Shown here piece after piece: positions 44,932 through 53,651 of a stretch of DNA of 57,758 bases. Both the position numbers and the translations under genes were made by a program. The notes beneath the pieces are model-generated. The model was given only the letters and a program-made list of their open reading frames with translations, was not told the origin of the DNA and made no database searches. How positions within the stretch are numbered: the stretch's first letter is position 1; every line of letters starts with the position of its first letter. Origin of the DNA: Trueperaceae bacterium (GTDB taxonomy: Bacteria; Deinococcota; Deinococci; Deinococcales; Trueperaceae); contig JAGQHN010000002.1 of the NCBI GenBank assembly GCA_020431825.1, forward strand, positions 1-57,758, read 5' to 3'.

Positions 44932-44960
44932 AAACCTCTTAGTAGTAAAGAGAGGTTTTC
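44932..44960. terminator. Terminator between sufT and rlmH
   Basis: AAACCTCT (44932-44939) pairs with AGAGGTTT (44951-44958), then TTC. It lies between converging genes and may serve both. Confidence 0.65.
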
Positions 44961-44967
44961 TCAAAAA

Positions 44968-45420
44968 TTACTCCCGATGATAGGGGTGACCAGCTCGGAT
45001 GGTTTCTGCGCGGTAAACTTGCTCGAGTAAAACCAGCTTGGCCAAATCATGAGGTAGGGTAAGGTTTGATAGGCTCCAAAGCTCATTTGCCCGGGCTTTT
45101 AGTGCCTCACTATGCCCTTCTGCCCCGCCGATTAAAAAGCTGATCAGGCTGATGCTTTGCAACTCTAAATCACTGATTTTCTCCGCTACAGCGGTAGATT
45201 TCGGGCTTTTTCCATGTTCATCCAGGGCAATAAGATACCCTGAGGCGGCTTTGATTAAGGCTGCACTTTCCATTTCTTTACTCTGACTGGTTTGTTTCGC
45301 GGGTTTCAGTTCTTTTAAGGTCACAGGACCATAGGCTTGAAGACGTTTTATATAAAACTGGCAGCCATCCTGATAAAAGCCCTTTTTTGCCTGACCAATA
45401 GAAACAATTTCATAACGCAT
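44968..45420 (-). CDS. rlmH: 23S rRNA pseudouridine-1915 N3-methyltransferase RlmH
   Basis: 150 residues, normal length. The knotted SPOUT fold marks are LIALDEHGK, SFLIGGAEGHS for SAM binding, and the C-terminal EQVYRAETIRAGHPYHRE. It methylates the pseudouridine at helix 69 of 23S rRNA. A TAAACT box 9-10 nt before the ATG suggests a very short leader. Confidence 0.95.
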   Translation of the reverse strand: MRYEIVSIGQAKKGFYQDGCQFYIKRLQAYGPVTLKELKPAKQTSQSKEMESAALIKAASGYLIALDEHGKSPKSTAVAEKISDLELQSISLISFLIGGAEGHSEALKARANELWSLSNLTLPHDLAKLVLLEQVYRAETIRAGHPYHRE

Positions 45421-45549
45421 GAGGCCTCGAGTTTAACAAATGTGAAACTGGCTTAAGTCACCATCTTAAGATTTTAAGGGTGCTTACAATTGAACCAGAA
45501 ACAGTGAACTTTTTTACGGACTTATTATGAGAAAAGGATGTAATTACCA

Positions 45550-45578
45550 TTGACAAACTGAGGAGCTTGTGTGATACT
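45550..45578 (+). promoter_or_regulatory. Strong promoter of slpA
   Basis: TTGACA (45550-45555), 17 bp, GATACT (45573-45578). Predicted leader to the slpA ATG is about 205 nt, far longer than the leaderless genes around it. Confidence 0.7.
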
Positions 45579-45630
45579 TTGGCTGGATTTGTCTGCCTCG
45601 ACAGTCGTAATTGGAAGGAGGTGACCCCAC

Positions 45631-45756
45631 TTGAAGCGGTTGTATGTAGGGACAAGTCACAGTGAGAAAAGGTTAGAGCCGACCAAAGGGTGCTCGAGGA
45701 AACACGGAAACTCTAGACAAACCCCAAGAACGCAACAACCCATACTTGCTGCTTAG
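45631..45756 (+). CDS. Possible leader peptide ORF in the slpA 5' region
   Basis: A TTG start at 45631 lies 6 nt after AAGGAGGTGA, a full match to the end of 16S rRNA, and opens a 41-codon frame that is basic (14 Arg/Lys) and ends 33 nt before slpA. No homologue known to me. The ribosome site may instead be part of a structured regulatory leader. A CTCGAG lies inside. Confidence 0.35.
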   Translation: MKRLYVGTSHSEKRLEPTKGCSRKHGNSRQTPRTQQPILAA

Positions 45757-45789
45757 TAAGAAACTTTTAAATTCAAGGGGTAATACTAT

Positions 45790-48603
45790 ATGAAAAAACT
45801 GCTTATTGCAATTCTTGCTGTCTTTGCTACAGCTGGTTTTGCCCAAGAAGCTTTCCCAGATATTCCCGCAGGTCACTGGGCTGGCGATGCTGTTAAACGC
45901 ATCTCTGACCTAGGTATCGTTATTGGTTTCCCAGATGGAACCTACCGCGGTAATGAAAGCTTCACTCGTTACCAAATGGCGCTTGTCATAAGCCGTCTAC
46001 TTGATGTTATTCAATCAAATATGGACGCTATGAAAGCAATGACCGATGCAGATATTGCATCACTTCGTAATGCACTTCAAGAACTTGCTTCTGATGTAGC
46101 TGCTCAAGGTGTACGCCTTAATGCTGCTGAAGGTGCAATTGCTTCTTTAGGCGACGATGTTTCTTCTAACACCGCTCGTATCGAAGCTCTTGAAAATGCC
46201 TGGGCCAATATGGAACCAGCAGGCATTGATCCAGCTGTTTTAGCTGATCTGCAAAACCAAATCGACTCAGCTCGTGTAGCTGCTGACACTGCTGCTGCTC
46301 AAGCCGCCGCTGCTGCTGCTGCTGCCGGTGCTGCTGCTGACGCTGCCGGTGCTGCTAGTGCCCAAGCTCGTCAAAATGCTGCCTCAATTGATGCTATTAA
46401 TGATCTTCTTGCCCTTTTAAATGGTGACATTGATGGTCTTAAAGCTGACGTTGCTGCTTTAAATGATGCCATGATGAATATGCCTACTGGCATCGATGAC
46501 GCTACCTTAGCGCAAATTGATCGCAACACCAGCGATATTGCTAATATCCGCGAATTCGTTATTCTTCTTCGTCGTGACCAAGTTGCTTTGCGTGACCGTG
46601 TAGCTGCTCTTGAAGCTTCTGATGCTGACCAAGCTGCTGCTATTGCTGACCTGCAAGCTCGTCTGACCAAAGTTGAAGAAGACCTGTTCTTAGTTTCAGG
46701 TAGTATTGAACTCGAGTACCTCGCTGCTCGTGTAAGTGGTACGCCATTCGACTCTGATCGCGTTTGGGGTATTAACAACGACCGTAGCATTTCAGGTTCA
46801 AACTTCAGCTCAGGTACTACCGACTTAAACGGTGATGATGACGAAGTTGACGTAGGTGAAGTTGCACAAGATCTTCAAGACATTGAACCTGCTGAAGGTG
46901 CAACCAGTGCTACCTTAACCTTAAATGTTGGCTTTGGTACTGACCGTAATGGTGCTGGTAGCCCACGTGCTCTTAACAGCTTTGATTCTGTTATCAGCCT
47001 TGCTTTAACTGAAGTTGGTACACCTCTCGTTGATGCAGGTGGCGATGCTATTGATCTGCCATTTGTTTTCTCTGTTGATGACTGGTCAACTACCTTTGAT
47101 CCTATCGGTGCTGCACCACTGACCTTCCAGTTTGGTACTGACGTTACTGCTCAGTTCACTCCTTACATCTTGGATACTGAAACTGATGGCTTTAAAGCAA
47201 CTTTAGGTACACCTGACTTCTTGGCATTCCTTGATCCAACCTTAACCATCGTTTATGGTGAATTAGGTGCTGACACTGCCGCTGCTGCTGATGACATTTA
47301 CTTCCGCGGTGTGCGTGGTGAGTTAACCCCACTTTCTGGCGACAACTTTAGCGCTACGGGTGGTGTTTCATACGTTGAAAGTACACGCAATGCTGGTGAT
47401 CATGAAGATATTCTTGCAAACAATGGTACCTATACCGCCTTTGGTCTTGATGGTCAAATTGGTATCAGCATCATAGATTTGGCTTTTGAATTTGCCAGTG
47501 AAAGTGACTCTGTTGATGCCGCCGTTGCCGATAGCCTTTTCTATATCACTGCTGATGTAGATGTAGCTAGCCTTGGCTTGCCCATCATTAAGAGCCTTAG
47601 TGCAAACTTCCGTAATATGCCTACCACTTGGGACATGACTGATATTAGTTATGCTGAAGGTGATTTTGCTATGGATCAATCAGGCTTTGGCGTAAATGCC
47701 GAATTTGGTCTGTTCATCTTAGATCCTTTAAGCTTCTACTTTGACAGCTTCTCTATCCCATCAACTGGTAACAATATCTCAGCTTTAGGTGTTGATGCTA
47801 AAGTTAACCTCTTTGCTGCTTTTGCAATTGATGCTTTCTACCATATGGTGAGCGTTGATGGTGCTAATGTTGACTCACTCTCTTCAGCCTCGGATGCTCC
47901 TGTAGCTGGTCCTGACCTTGAGCGTGATGATGACTACGATACTGGCTTTGGTGTAAGTCTTGTTCATGATGGTGCTTCTGCAAACGCACTTATTCCTGGA
48001 CTTAACCTAAGTGCTGGTTATGCACAAACAGGTGCTGATTTCGATACCACAGAGATTACTGTTGATGTTGATACCAACTTTAGCTTTGGTTTCATCTCTC
48101 TTGATCCTTATGCTGGTTTTGAATCAATTACTGATGCAGATGCTGGTACTGATGACACCTCCACCATTAAAGCTGGTACAGGTATCTCTACCACACCACT
48201 CGACATCTTCTTCAACCCAAGCTTAGAGGCTGCTGTTAACTTCAGATCAACCAGTCACTCAGATGCTGATGTCTTTACTTCAACTGAACTTCAGTTTGCT
48301 GTTGGTTTGACTCTGAATGAATTCCTGTTTAACAACAGTACTTTAACTGTTAAATACGGTTCATGGTCAGGTACCAACATTAATAATGTTGATGTTGCTG
48401 CTACTGAAACTGATGGCGCATCCAACATTTCTGATGGTGACTTGAACACGGGTGATACCACTCAAAGCACCAGTGGTTATGAAGTTGTTTGGGATTACTA
48501 CGATCTTGTCTTCGCTTATGCGAATTACACAGACGACGATGGCACTGCAGGTGGTACTAGTGCAGCTCAAGCCTTCAAAATCTCATACACTGTAACCTTC
48601 TAA
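45790..48603 (+). CDS. slpA: SlpA-type SLH outer-envelope protein (S-layer/porin)
   Basis: 937 residues. Signal peptide (ends AGFAQ), one SLH domain (FPDIPAGHWAGDAVKRISDL to about residue 75), an alpha-helical coiled-coil spacer (about 80-295) that includes an Ala-rich run (about 165-195), then a long beta-rich region ending ISYTVTF with a terminal Phe. This order is that of Deinococcus SlpA/Thermus SlpM-like proteins, where SLH binds the cell wall and the barrel sits in the outer membrane. Codon use is distinct (GCT, GGT, CTT GAA) and only one CTCGAG occurs, as expected for a very abundant protein. AAGGGG is the ribosome site. Confidence 0.9.
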   Translation: MKKLLIAILAVFATAGFAQEAFPDIPAGHWAGDAVKRISDLGIVIGFPDGTYRGNESFTRYQMALVISRLLDVIQSNMDAMKAMTDADIASLRNALQELASDVAAQGVRLNAAEGAIASLGDDVSSNTARIEALENAWANMEPAGIDPAVLADLQNQIDSARVAADTAAAQAAAAAAAAGAAADAAGAASAQARQNAASIDAINDLLALLNGDIDGLKADVAALNDAMMNMPTGIDDATLAQIDRNTSDIANIREFVILLRRDQVALRDRVAALEASDADQAAAIADLQARLTKVEEDLFLVSGSIELEYLAARVSGTPFDSDRVWGINNDRSISGSNFSSGTTDLNGDDDEVDVGEVAQDLQDIEPAEGATSATLTLNVGFGTDRNGAGSPRALNSFDSVISLALTEVGTPLVDAGGDAIDLPFVFSVDDWSTTFDPIGAAPLTFQFGTDVTAQFTPYILDTETDGFKATLGTPDFLAFLDPTLTIVYGELGADTAAAADDIYFRGVRGELTPLSGDNFSATGGVSYVESTRNAGDHEDILANNGTYTAFGLDGQIGISIIDLAFEFASESDSVDAAVADSLFYITADVDVASLGLPIIKSLSANFRNMPTTWDMTDISYAEGDFAMDQSGFGVNAEFGLFILDPLSFYFDSFSIPSTGNNISALGVDAKVNLFAAFAIDAFYHMVSVDGANVDSLSSASDAPVAGPDLERDDDYDTGFGVSLVHDGASANALIPGLNLSAGYAQTGADFDTTEITVDVDTNFSFGFISLDPYAGFESITDADAGTDDTSTIKAGTGISTTPLDIFFNPSLEAAVNFRSTSHSDADVFTSTELQFAVGLTLNEFLFNNSTLTVKYGSWSGTNINNVDVAATETDGASNISDGDLNTGDTTQSTSGYEVVWDYYDLVFAYANYTDDDGTAGGTSAAQAFKISYTVTF

Positions 48604-48627
48604 TTTGTAATTAAAACGATTACGCGC

Positions 48628-48656
48628 AAAGCCCCGCTAAAACTGGCGGGGCTTTT
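48628..48656 (+). terminator. Strong intrinsic terminator of slpA
   Basis: AAAGCCCCGC (48628-48637) pairs with GCGGGGCTTT (48646-48655) and is followed by T. The GC-rich stem right after the gene fits a highly expressed transcript. Confidence 0.9.
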
Positions 48657-48716
48657 GCTTTGGGTTGCAAGGCTTTTCTCTTTTATAACTACGGCTAAGC
48701 GGTAAAATAAGGAATA

Positions 48717-49379
48717 ATGCTGAAGATTCAAGATATATTTGATGTTGAGAAGCCTGGTGAAGATTTAGAAAGCCTTTTTCGAGGTGCTTTTCCTTGGGAA
48801 ATACTGGCAACTTTAGATGACTTTGTTAAAGCGATTAAAGATGAAAGAAAAGGACAGGTCCACCCTTCGGCGATTTTAGAAGGGACCATTTATATTCATG
48901 AAACGGCTGAAATTGGCCCTCACGTTTATATAGAGGGGCCAGCCTGGATTGGTCCAAAAGCCAAGGTTAAACATGGTGCATATTTACGCGGGGGTGTCGT
49001 ACTTGCTGAAAGTGCCGAAGTCGGCGCAAAAACTGAGGTTAAACGCTCTGTCTTTATGAAAAAAGCCAAGGCAGCTCACTTAAATTATGTAGGTGATTCG
49101 GTGCTGGGGAATGATGTAAACCTGGGAGCAGGGGTTAAGCTGGCCAATTTCAAGACTTTTGGCACCAATATTACGATTGAAGGACAGGAGACGGGGCTAC
49201 GTAAGCTTGGCGCTCTAATTGGGGATGGGTGTTCCATAGGTTGTAATGCTGTAACTACTCCTGGAACAATTATTGGTAAAAACACCATCGCTTATAATTG
49301 TGTCGTACTTAAAGGTGTTGTACCTGCAAACAGCATTGTCAAGTTGCGTCAGAACCTGGAAATTACCGAACGCACATGA
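48717..49379 (+). CDS. Hexapeptide-repeat (left-handed beta-helix) protein
   Basis: 220 residues. From about residue 48, repeats of the hexapeptide type (ILEGTIYIHETAEIGPHVYI, then IGPKAKVKHGAYLRGG and VLGNDVNLGAGVKLANF) form a left-handed helix like the C-terminal domain of GlmU and related sugar-nucleotide enzymes. The N-terminal nucleotidyltransferase half is absent, so it is an acetyltransferase or a binding partner. TAAAAT at 48703-48708 is 8 nt before the ATG. Converges with the M20 gene (2-bp gap). Confidence 0.8.
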   Translation: MLKIQDIFDVEKPGEDLESLFRGAFPWEILATLDDFVKAIKDERKGQVHPSAILEGTIYIHETAEIGPHVYIEGPAWIGPKAKVKHGAYLRGGVVLAESAEVGAKTEVKRSVFMKKAKAAHLNYVGDSVLGNDVNLGAGVKLANFKTFGTNITIEGQETGLRKLGALIGDGCSIGCNAVTTPGTIIGKNTIAYNCVVLKGVVPANSIVKLRQNLEITERT

Positions 49380-49381
49380 GC

Positions 49382-50542
49382 TTAAGCCTTTGTCTCTACA
49401 ATGCTTGGATTCAACAATACATCTAAGCCGATAGAAGCAAGGATCGTAGCGCCATCCAGGATACATTGGTCACCTCGAGTCCCCCTTGCTGCCTGAGCGA
49501 ACTCATGTGTATGGGGTTTGGCTTCATCATCAATAGCTAAATAAGCGTGCAGAGATGGCATAACATGGGAGACATTACCCATGTCCGTTGAGCCAGAGCC
49601 TTCTGAATCTTTGGCACCCAAAGGTCTTCCCAGTCTCTGAGCATGATAGTCGAACCGTTCGTTAAGGCCGGTGTGTTGCACCATATCGTCATAGGGTTTG
49701 GCAATTTCTTTAATGCTTACTTCAGTACCCGTCATTAGAGCCGCACCTTCAAACACCCCTCTCATACGGGGAAGGACACTGTCATGAAGGTAGGCCTTGG
49801 CCGCTGAACGAATATAAATTTTAAGTGCTGCATTATGCGGAATAATATTGGGGGCATCGCCGCCTTCTGTGATGATGGCGTGCATTCGAACATCTGGCTT
49901 AACTTGCTGCCTGAGAGCGTCCATACCATTAAAAGCAAGTCTGATTGCGTCAAGCGCATTTATACCCAAATGAGGGGCCGCTGCTGCGTGGGCTGGCTTT
50001 CCGCTGTAGCGTACTTCCCAGGCGACTCGAGCCAGTGCAGGGCCACCTGCGCCATTGTTATAAGAAGGGTGAATCATCAGGGCAGTATCGATACCCTCAA
50101 AAATCCCATTTTCCAGCAAAATGACCTTGCCACCTCCACCTTCCTCGCCAGGTGTGCCTATAACAAAAAGATTGCCGGGTAATTCCGTCATAAGCGGTTT
50201 TAAGGCTAGACCAGCTCCTAAACCCATTGTGGCTATAAGGTTGTGGCCACAAGCATGCCCTAGGCCTTCTAGGGCGTCATATTCACACAGAAAAGCTATA
50301 TTGGGGCCGTTTCCTTTACCTTTTACTGTGGCTTTAAAAGCTGTAGCTAAGCTACCCACACCACGCTCAACCACAAAGCCTTGCTGCTCCAAGGTGTCAC
50401 TAAGCCAGGCAGCAGCCTGATGTTCCTGGAAGCGAATCTCGGGGTTGGCATGAAGTTTGTGACTCAGCTCAAGCAAAAGGGGTTGCTGATGCTCGAGTTC
50501 TTTGCTAATAAGCTCATAATAATCAGATGTAGCATTTCCCAT
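49382..50542 (-). CDS. M20D peptidase (AbgB/ACY1L2-like amidohydrolase)
   Basis: 386 residues. GHACGHNL and GTPGEEGGGG bind the metals; SGKPAHAAAAPH marks the dimerisation domain. The look is that of p-aminobenzoyl-glutamate hydrolase subunit B or ACY1L2-type dipeptidases rather than the M20 gene at 18-19 kb. TATAGT at 50549-50554 (minus strand) lies 6 nt before the ATG, so it is probably leaderless. The promoter is back to back with that of thyA. Confidence 0.87.
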   Translation of the reverse strand: MGNATSDYYELISKELEHQQPLLLELSHKLHANPEIRFQEHQAAAWLSDTLEQQGFVVERGVGSLATAFKATVKGKGNGPNIAFLCEYDALEGLGHACGHNLIATMGLGAGLALKPLMTELPGNLFVIGTPGEEGGGGKVILLENGIFEGIDTALMIHPSYNNGAGGPALARVAWEVRYSGKPAHAAAAPHLGINALDAIRLAFNGMDALRQQVKPDVRMHAIITEGGDAPNIIPHNAALKIYIRSAAKAYLHDSVLPRMRGVFEGAALMTGTEVSIKEIAKPYDDMVQHTGLNERFDYHAQRLGRPLGAKDSEGSGSTDMGNVSHVMPSLHAYLAIDDEAKPHTHEFAQAARGTRGDQCILDGATILASIGLDVLLNPSIVETKA

Positions 50543-50611
50543 AAGGTTACTATAACGTTTTATAAAGTCTCCTAGAACCCTTTGATGCTTTCTTTTTGTT
50601 AGACTTGAGTT

Positions 50612-51406
50612 ATGCAGGCTTACTTAGATTTAATGCGCCATGTCTTAGAGCACGGAACTGATAAAGGTGACCGAACTGGAACAGGTACCAGAAGCGTTTT
50701 TGGTTATCAGATGCGTTTTGATCTTGGCAAAGGCTTCCCACTGGTAACAACCAAAAAAATCCACTTTAAATCCATTGTTTATGAACTTTTGTGGTTTATT
50801 AAAGGTGATACCAATGTGCGCTATTTACAGGAGAATGGGGTAAGCATCTGGAATGAATGGGCAGATGAAAGCGGAGAACTGGGCCCTGTTTATGGTGCTC
50901 AGTGGCGTAGCTGGCGAGGTGTAGGTGGTCAAACCATAGACCAGCTATCAGAAGTTATAGAACAGATTAAAACCAATCCAGACTCGAGGCGACTTATCGT
51001 TAGTGCCTGGAACGTAGGTGAACTGGCGGATATGGCACTCATGCCCTGCCATGCCCTTTTCCAGTTTTATGTGGCAAATGGCAAATTGTCCTGTCAGCTT
51101 TATCAGCGGAGTGCTGATATCTTCCTGGGGGTACCTTTTAATATTGCTTCCTATGCGCTTCTAACTATGATGATTGCGCAGGTCACCGGCTTAAAACCAG
51201 GAGAATTTGTGCATACCTTAGGGGATGCCCATTTATACAGCAATCATTTTGAGCAAGCAAAAGAGCAGCTTAGCCGTGACCCTTTGCCTTTACCAGAGTT
51301 AGTGCTAAACCCAGATATTAGTTCCCTTAATGACTTCAGTTATGACGATATAAAGTTACTTAATTACCAGAGTTATAAAGGAATCAAGGCGCCCATTGCG
51401 GTTTAG
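50612..51406 (+). CDS. thyA: Thymidylate synthase
   Basis: 264 residues, the normal length of Thy[25 protein letters not shown] (catalytic Cys), [18 protein letters not shown] and [11 protein letters not shown] are intact. It makes dTMP from dUMP with methylene-THF. TAGACT at 50600-50605 is 6 nt before the ATG, probably leaderless. folA follows by 15 bp, the usual pairing. Confidence 0.97.
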   Translation: MQAYLDLMRHVLEHGTDKGDRTGTGTRSVFGYQMRFDLGKGFPLVTTKKIHFKSIVYELLWFIKGDTNVRYLQENGVSIWNEWADESGELGPVYGAQWRSWRGVGGQTIDQLSEVIEQIKTNPDSRRLIVSAWNVGELADMALMPCHALFQFYVANGKLSCQLYQRSADIFLGVPFNIASYALLTMMIAQVTGLKPGEFVHTLGDAHLYSNHFEQAKEQLSRDPLPLPELVLNPDISSLNDFSYDDIKLLNYQSYKGIKAPIAV

Positions 51407-51421
51407 TTTCAGGTTTATAAA

Positions 51422-51910
51422 ATGACTATTGCCCTTATTGCCGCGCTGGCTAAAAATCGGGTCATTGGCAGTCACAATGATTTACCCTGGCGGATTCCAG
51501 AAGATATGAAATTCTTTCGCAGGACTACATTGGGGAAGCCAGTCATCATGGGGCGCAAAACCTTTGATTCTATAGGAAAACCCCTGGCTAAACGCCGTAA
51601 CATCGTGGTGAGCAGGCAGCGAGATCTCCAGATAGACGGGGCAGAAGTCGTTGGTTCGCTCGAGCTTGCCTTAAATTTGGCGGCCCAACATCAGCCGGAA
51701 GAAATAATGGTTATTGGTGGCGGAGAGCTTTACCAACAAGCATTGCCCAAAGCCCAGCGGCTATATCTAACTTATATCGATAAGGACTTTGAAGGGGATG
51801 TCAAGTTTCCGGAGATTCCTCAAAATGAATGGCAGGAAGTTAGCCATGATGACCAGGTTTCTGAAACAGGATTAAAGTTTAGCTGGGTTGTACTCGAGCG
51901 AATCAGCTGA
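51422..51910 (+). CDS. folA: Dihydrofolate reductase
   Basis: 162 residues. ALAKNRVIGSHNDLPWRIPE, DMKFFRRTT, VIMGRKTFDSIG and VIGGGELYQQAL are the DHFR motifs; the active-site acid is the Glu-Asp after the WRIP turn. It renews the THF that ThyA oxidises. Read with thyA; no clear ribosome site, so it may depend on coupling. Confidence 0.95.
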   Translation: MTIALIAALAKNRVIGSHNDLPWRIPEDMKFFRRTTLGKPVIMGRKTFDSIGKPLAKRRNIVVSRQRDLQIDGAEVVGSLELALNLAAQHQPEEIMVIGGGELYQQALPKAQRLYLTYIDKDFEGDVKFPEIPQNEWQEVSHDDQVSETGLKFSWVVLERIS

Positions 51911-51948
51911 ACCGTTCGCCAAGATTCTTACAAACAAAAAGGCAGCCC

Positions 51949-51990
51949 TTGACAATACTTGTTTAAACGATTAAAGTTTAAACAAGTATT
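51949..51990 (+). promoter_or_regulatory. marR promoter with a 15-bp-arm inverted-repeat operator
   Basis: AATACTTGTTTAAAC (51954-51968) and GTTTAAACAAGTATT (51976-51990) are perfect complements over 15 bases, 7 bp apart. The repeat overlaps TTGACA (51949-51954) and TAAAGT (51972-51977, 17-bp spacing) and ends at the base before the marR ATG. The leader is therefore only about 6 nt. Each arm contains the palindrome GTTTAAAC. Strong case for MarR autoregulation. Confidence 0.8.
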
Positions 51991-52452
51991 ATGACTGAGC
52001 TTGATAGTAGACAAGTATTAGCAGTGAAATCAGCCTGGGGACTCGAGCACGAGGTCTTTTTAAAATTGGTTAAGGTGGTTAATGAACTGAGTTATGAAAT
52101 AGAAGTCCTGTTAAAGGAGCAGGGTCTGAGCAGCGCTCACTATAATATCTTGCGTATTTTACGCGGTGCCGGTGAGGAAGGACTTGCCTGTAGTGCTATA
52201 GGCGAGCGGTTACTGGTCAAATCTCCAGATATTACGCGCTTACTTGATCGACTTGAGAAACAAGAACTTATTGAGCGGGCGCGCAGTTTAGTCGACCGCC
52301 GCATTGTCACAAGTTGTCTTAGTGAAAAGGGGCAAAAACTATTGGCGGCGCTAGACGAACCGATGAAACAACTGCATAAAAAACAGCTCGAGCATCTTGG
52401 AGAGACCAAGCTTGAGCAACTTTCAAAGTTACTTGATGACATCCAAAACTAA
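51991..52452 (+). CDS. MarR-family transcriptional regulator
   Basis: 153 residues. Winged-helix MarR core: HYNILRILRGAGEEGLACSA, then IGERLLVKSPDITRLLDRLE and the wing VDRRIVTSCLSEKG. With a CatE-type dioxygenase behind it and a perfect operator in front, it resembles MhqR-type regulators that respond to quinones or aromatics. The start codon abuts the operator and no ribosome site is present. A 14-bp tandem repeat spans its stop codon. Confidence 0.92.
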   Translation: MTELDSRQVLAVKSAWGLEHEVFLKLVKVVNELSYEIEVLLKEQGLSSAHYNILRILRGAGEEGLACSAIGERLLVKSPDITRLLDRLEKQELIERARSLVDRRIVTSCLSEKGQKLLAALDEPMKQLHKKQLEHLGETKLEQLSKLLDDIQN

Positions 52453-52479
52453 ACATTCAAAACTAAACATTCAAAACTA
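52444..52479. repeat. 14-bp tandem repeat over the marR stop codon
   Basis: CAAAACTAAACATT is repeated at 52444-52457 and 52458-52471, with 8 more bases at 52472-52479 (2.6 copies). The first copy contains the marR stop TAA, so the array looks like a slippage duplication of the gene end. Confidence 0.85.
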
Positions 52480-52503
52480 GTAAGAAAGCAAAGAAAGGAA
52501 AGC

Positions 52504-53388
52504 ATGAATTCCGTAGAAACCCCCAGTTATCAGTCAAACAGGCACATGTTACCAGAGAGCACTCACCTTGGCATGGTGAGCTTGCAAGTGAGTCAACTCG
52601 AGCGTTCGCTGGACTATTATCAGCAAGTTATTGGTCTTCGCCTTCTTGAGCGTACGGAGACAACCGCTATTCTAGGTAGTTTTGGTACGTCTACACCTTT
52701 ACTGGCCTTGCATGAACGTCAGGGAATTAATCCTGTTCCCAGACGCGGACGTTTAGGGCTTTACCACTTTGCCATTTTGCTACCCAACCGAGCTGAATTG
52801 GGCAAGTTTCTCAAGCACTTAGCCGAAATAGGTGCTTATGCTGGCATGTCAGACCATCTTTTTAGTGAAGCACTTTACCTAACCGACCCAGATGGTTTAG
52901 GGATAGAGGTTTATGCCGATAGACCACGCTCGAGCTGGCAGTATAAAGAGGGTGAGATTGTTGGCGCAACGATACCGCTAGATACCCAAAGTGTGATTCA
53001 GGCTGCTGGCAATGAGAGTTGGCATGGGATGCCCCAAGGCACTGTTATTGGTCATATCCATTTTTATGTGAACGATTTGGCAAAGGCAGAGGCTTTTTAT
53101 CATCAGGGCTTGGGTTTTGATGTCGTCATCCGCTCTTATCCAGGAGCTTTGTTTGTGTCTGCTGGGGGCTATCATCACCATATCGGACTAAACACCTGGG
53201 CGGCAGGCGCAGCCATTTCTGGCGACGATGACGCCAGACTGCTTTCCTGGGAGCTTTCTCTGGGAAGCCAACAGGCGATTGATGAAACCGTTCAGCGACT
53301 CAGAAGTGCAGGTTTTTCGCCAGAGCAGAGTGCTGAGGGGTGGCAGCTAAAAGACCCCTGGGGCAGTTTAGTCCGCTTCACTGTTTAA
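52504..53388 (+). CDS. catE: Ring-cleaving extradiol dioxygenase, CatE/MhqO type (VOC fold)
   Basis: 294 residues with two vicinal-oxygen-chelate halves. LGMVSLQVSQLERSLDYYQQ opens the first half; LYHFAILLPNR, EALYLTDPDGLGIEVYADRP, GHIHFYVNDL and VSAGGYHHHIGLNTW carry the iron ligands of the second. Close in pattern to Bacillus CatE (catechol 2,3-dioxygenase), which detoxifies catechol/quinones. Transcribed with marR (51-bp gap); AAAGGA is the ribosome site. Confidence 0.9.
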   Translation: MNSVETPSYQSNRHMLPESTHLGMVSLQVSQLERSLDYYQQVIGLRLLERTETTAILGSFGTSTPLLALHERQGINPVPRRGRLGLYHFAILLPNRAELGKFLKHLAEIGAYAGMSDHLFSEALYLTDPDGLGIEVYADRPRSSWQYKEGEIVGATIPLDTQSVIQAAGNESWHGMPQGTVIGHIHFYVNDLAKAEAFYHQGLGFDVVIRSYPGALFVSAGGYHHHIGLNTWAAGAAISGDDDARLLSWELSLGSQQAIDETVQRLRSAGFSPEQSAEGWQLKDPWGSLVRFTV

Positions 53389-53410
53389 TAGTGATCCAAT
53401 AAACGATAAG

Positions 53411-53475
53411 AGTCCTGAACCACCGCTAACGATCGTTATAGAGAAATTCAATTGTGCAGGTTCAGGACTGGTTTT
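53411..53475 (+). terminator. Branched terminator-like structure after catE
   Basis: AGTCCTGAACC (53411-53421) and GGTTCAGGACT (53459-53469) form an 11-bp stem whose loop contains the palindrome TAACGATCGTTA (53427-53438). GGTTTTT follows. It could end the marR-catE transcript. Confidence 0.55.
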
Positions 53476-53479
53476 TGAG

Positions 53480-53620
53480 CTACAGACAGGATGGTGGTAA
53501 ACAGATAGTAAAGGAAACCGTTCGAATGAAAAGGTCATTCTGACGGATGCTTTAAAACTAAGGCTAGACTTGCTATCTGTCAGGAGGATACCACTGTACA
53601 GACAAAAGCGTAAGATTAAG
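53480..53620. other. Structured stretch between two terminators, possible ncRNA
   Basis: Complementary segments GTGGTA/TACCAC and ACAGATAG/CTATCTGT (53501-53508 with 53573-53580, plus the outer pair) could fold about 100 bases into one long arm. No coding frame. It may be a 3' UTR remnant, a small RNA or a decayed mobile element; I cannot choose. Confidence 0.3.
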
Positions 53621-53651
53621 GGTATAAAGGCTCGAGTCTTTATACCTTTTT
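53621..53651. terminator. Terminator with CTCGAG in its loop
   Basis: GGTATAAAG (53621-53629) pairs with CTTTATACC (53638-53646), followed by TTTTT. The 8-base loop is GCTCGAGT. It lies between converging transcripts, so it may stop both. Confidence 0.75.

Noticed and set aside
46294..46370. GCT-rich stretch in slpA as a simple-sequence repeat
   Set aside because: The codons vary (GCC, GCT, GGT, GAC) and encode an Ala-rich helix in a coiled coil; no exact repeat unit.
46104..46790. Long minus-strand open frames opposite slpA
   Set aside because: Mirror images of the Ala-rich, GCT-repeat coding strand (giving Ser/Ala/Arg strings); no promoter or ribosome site.
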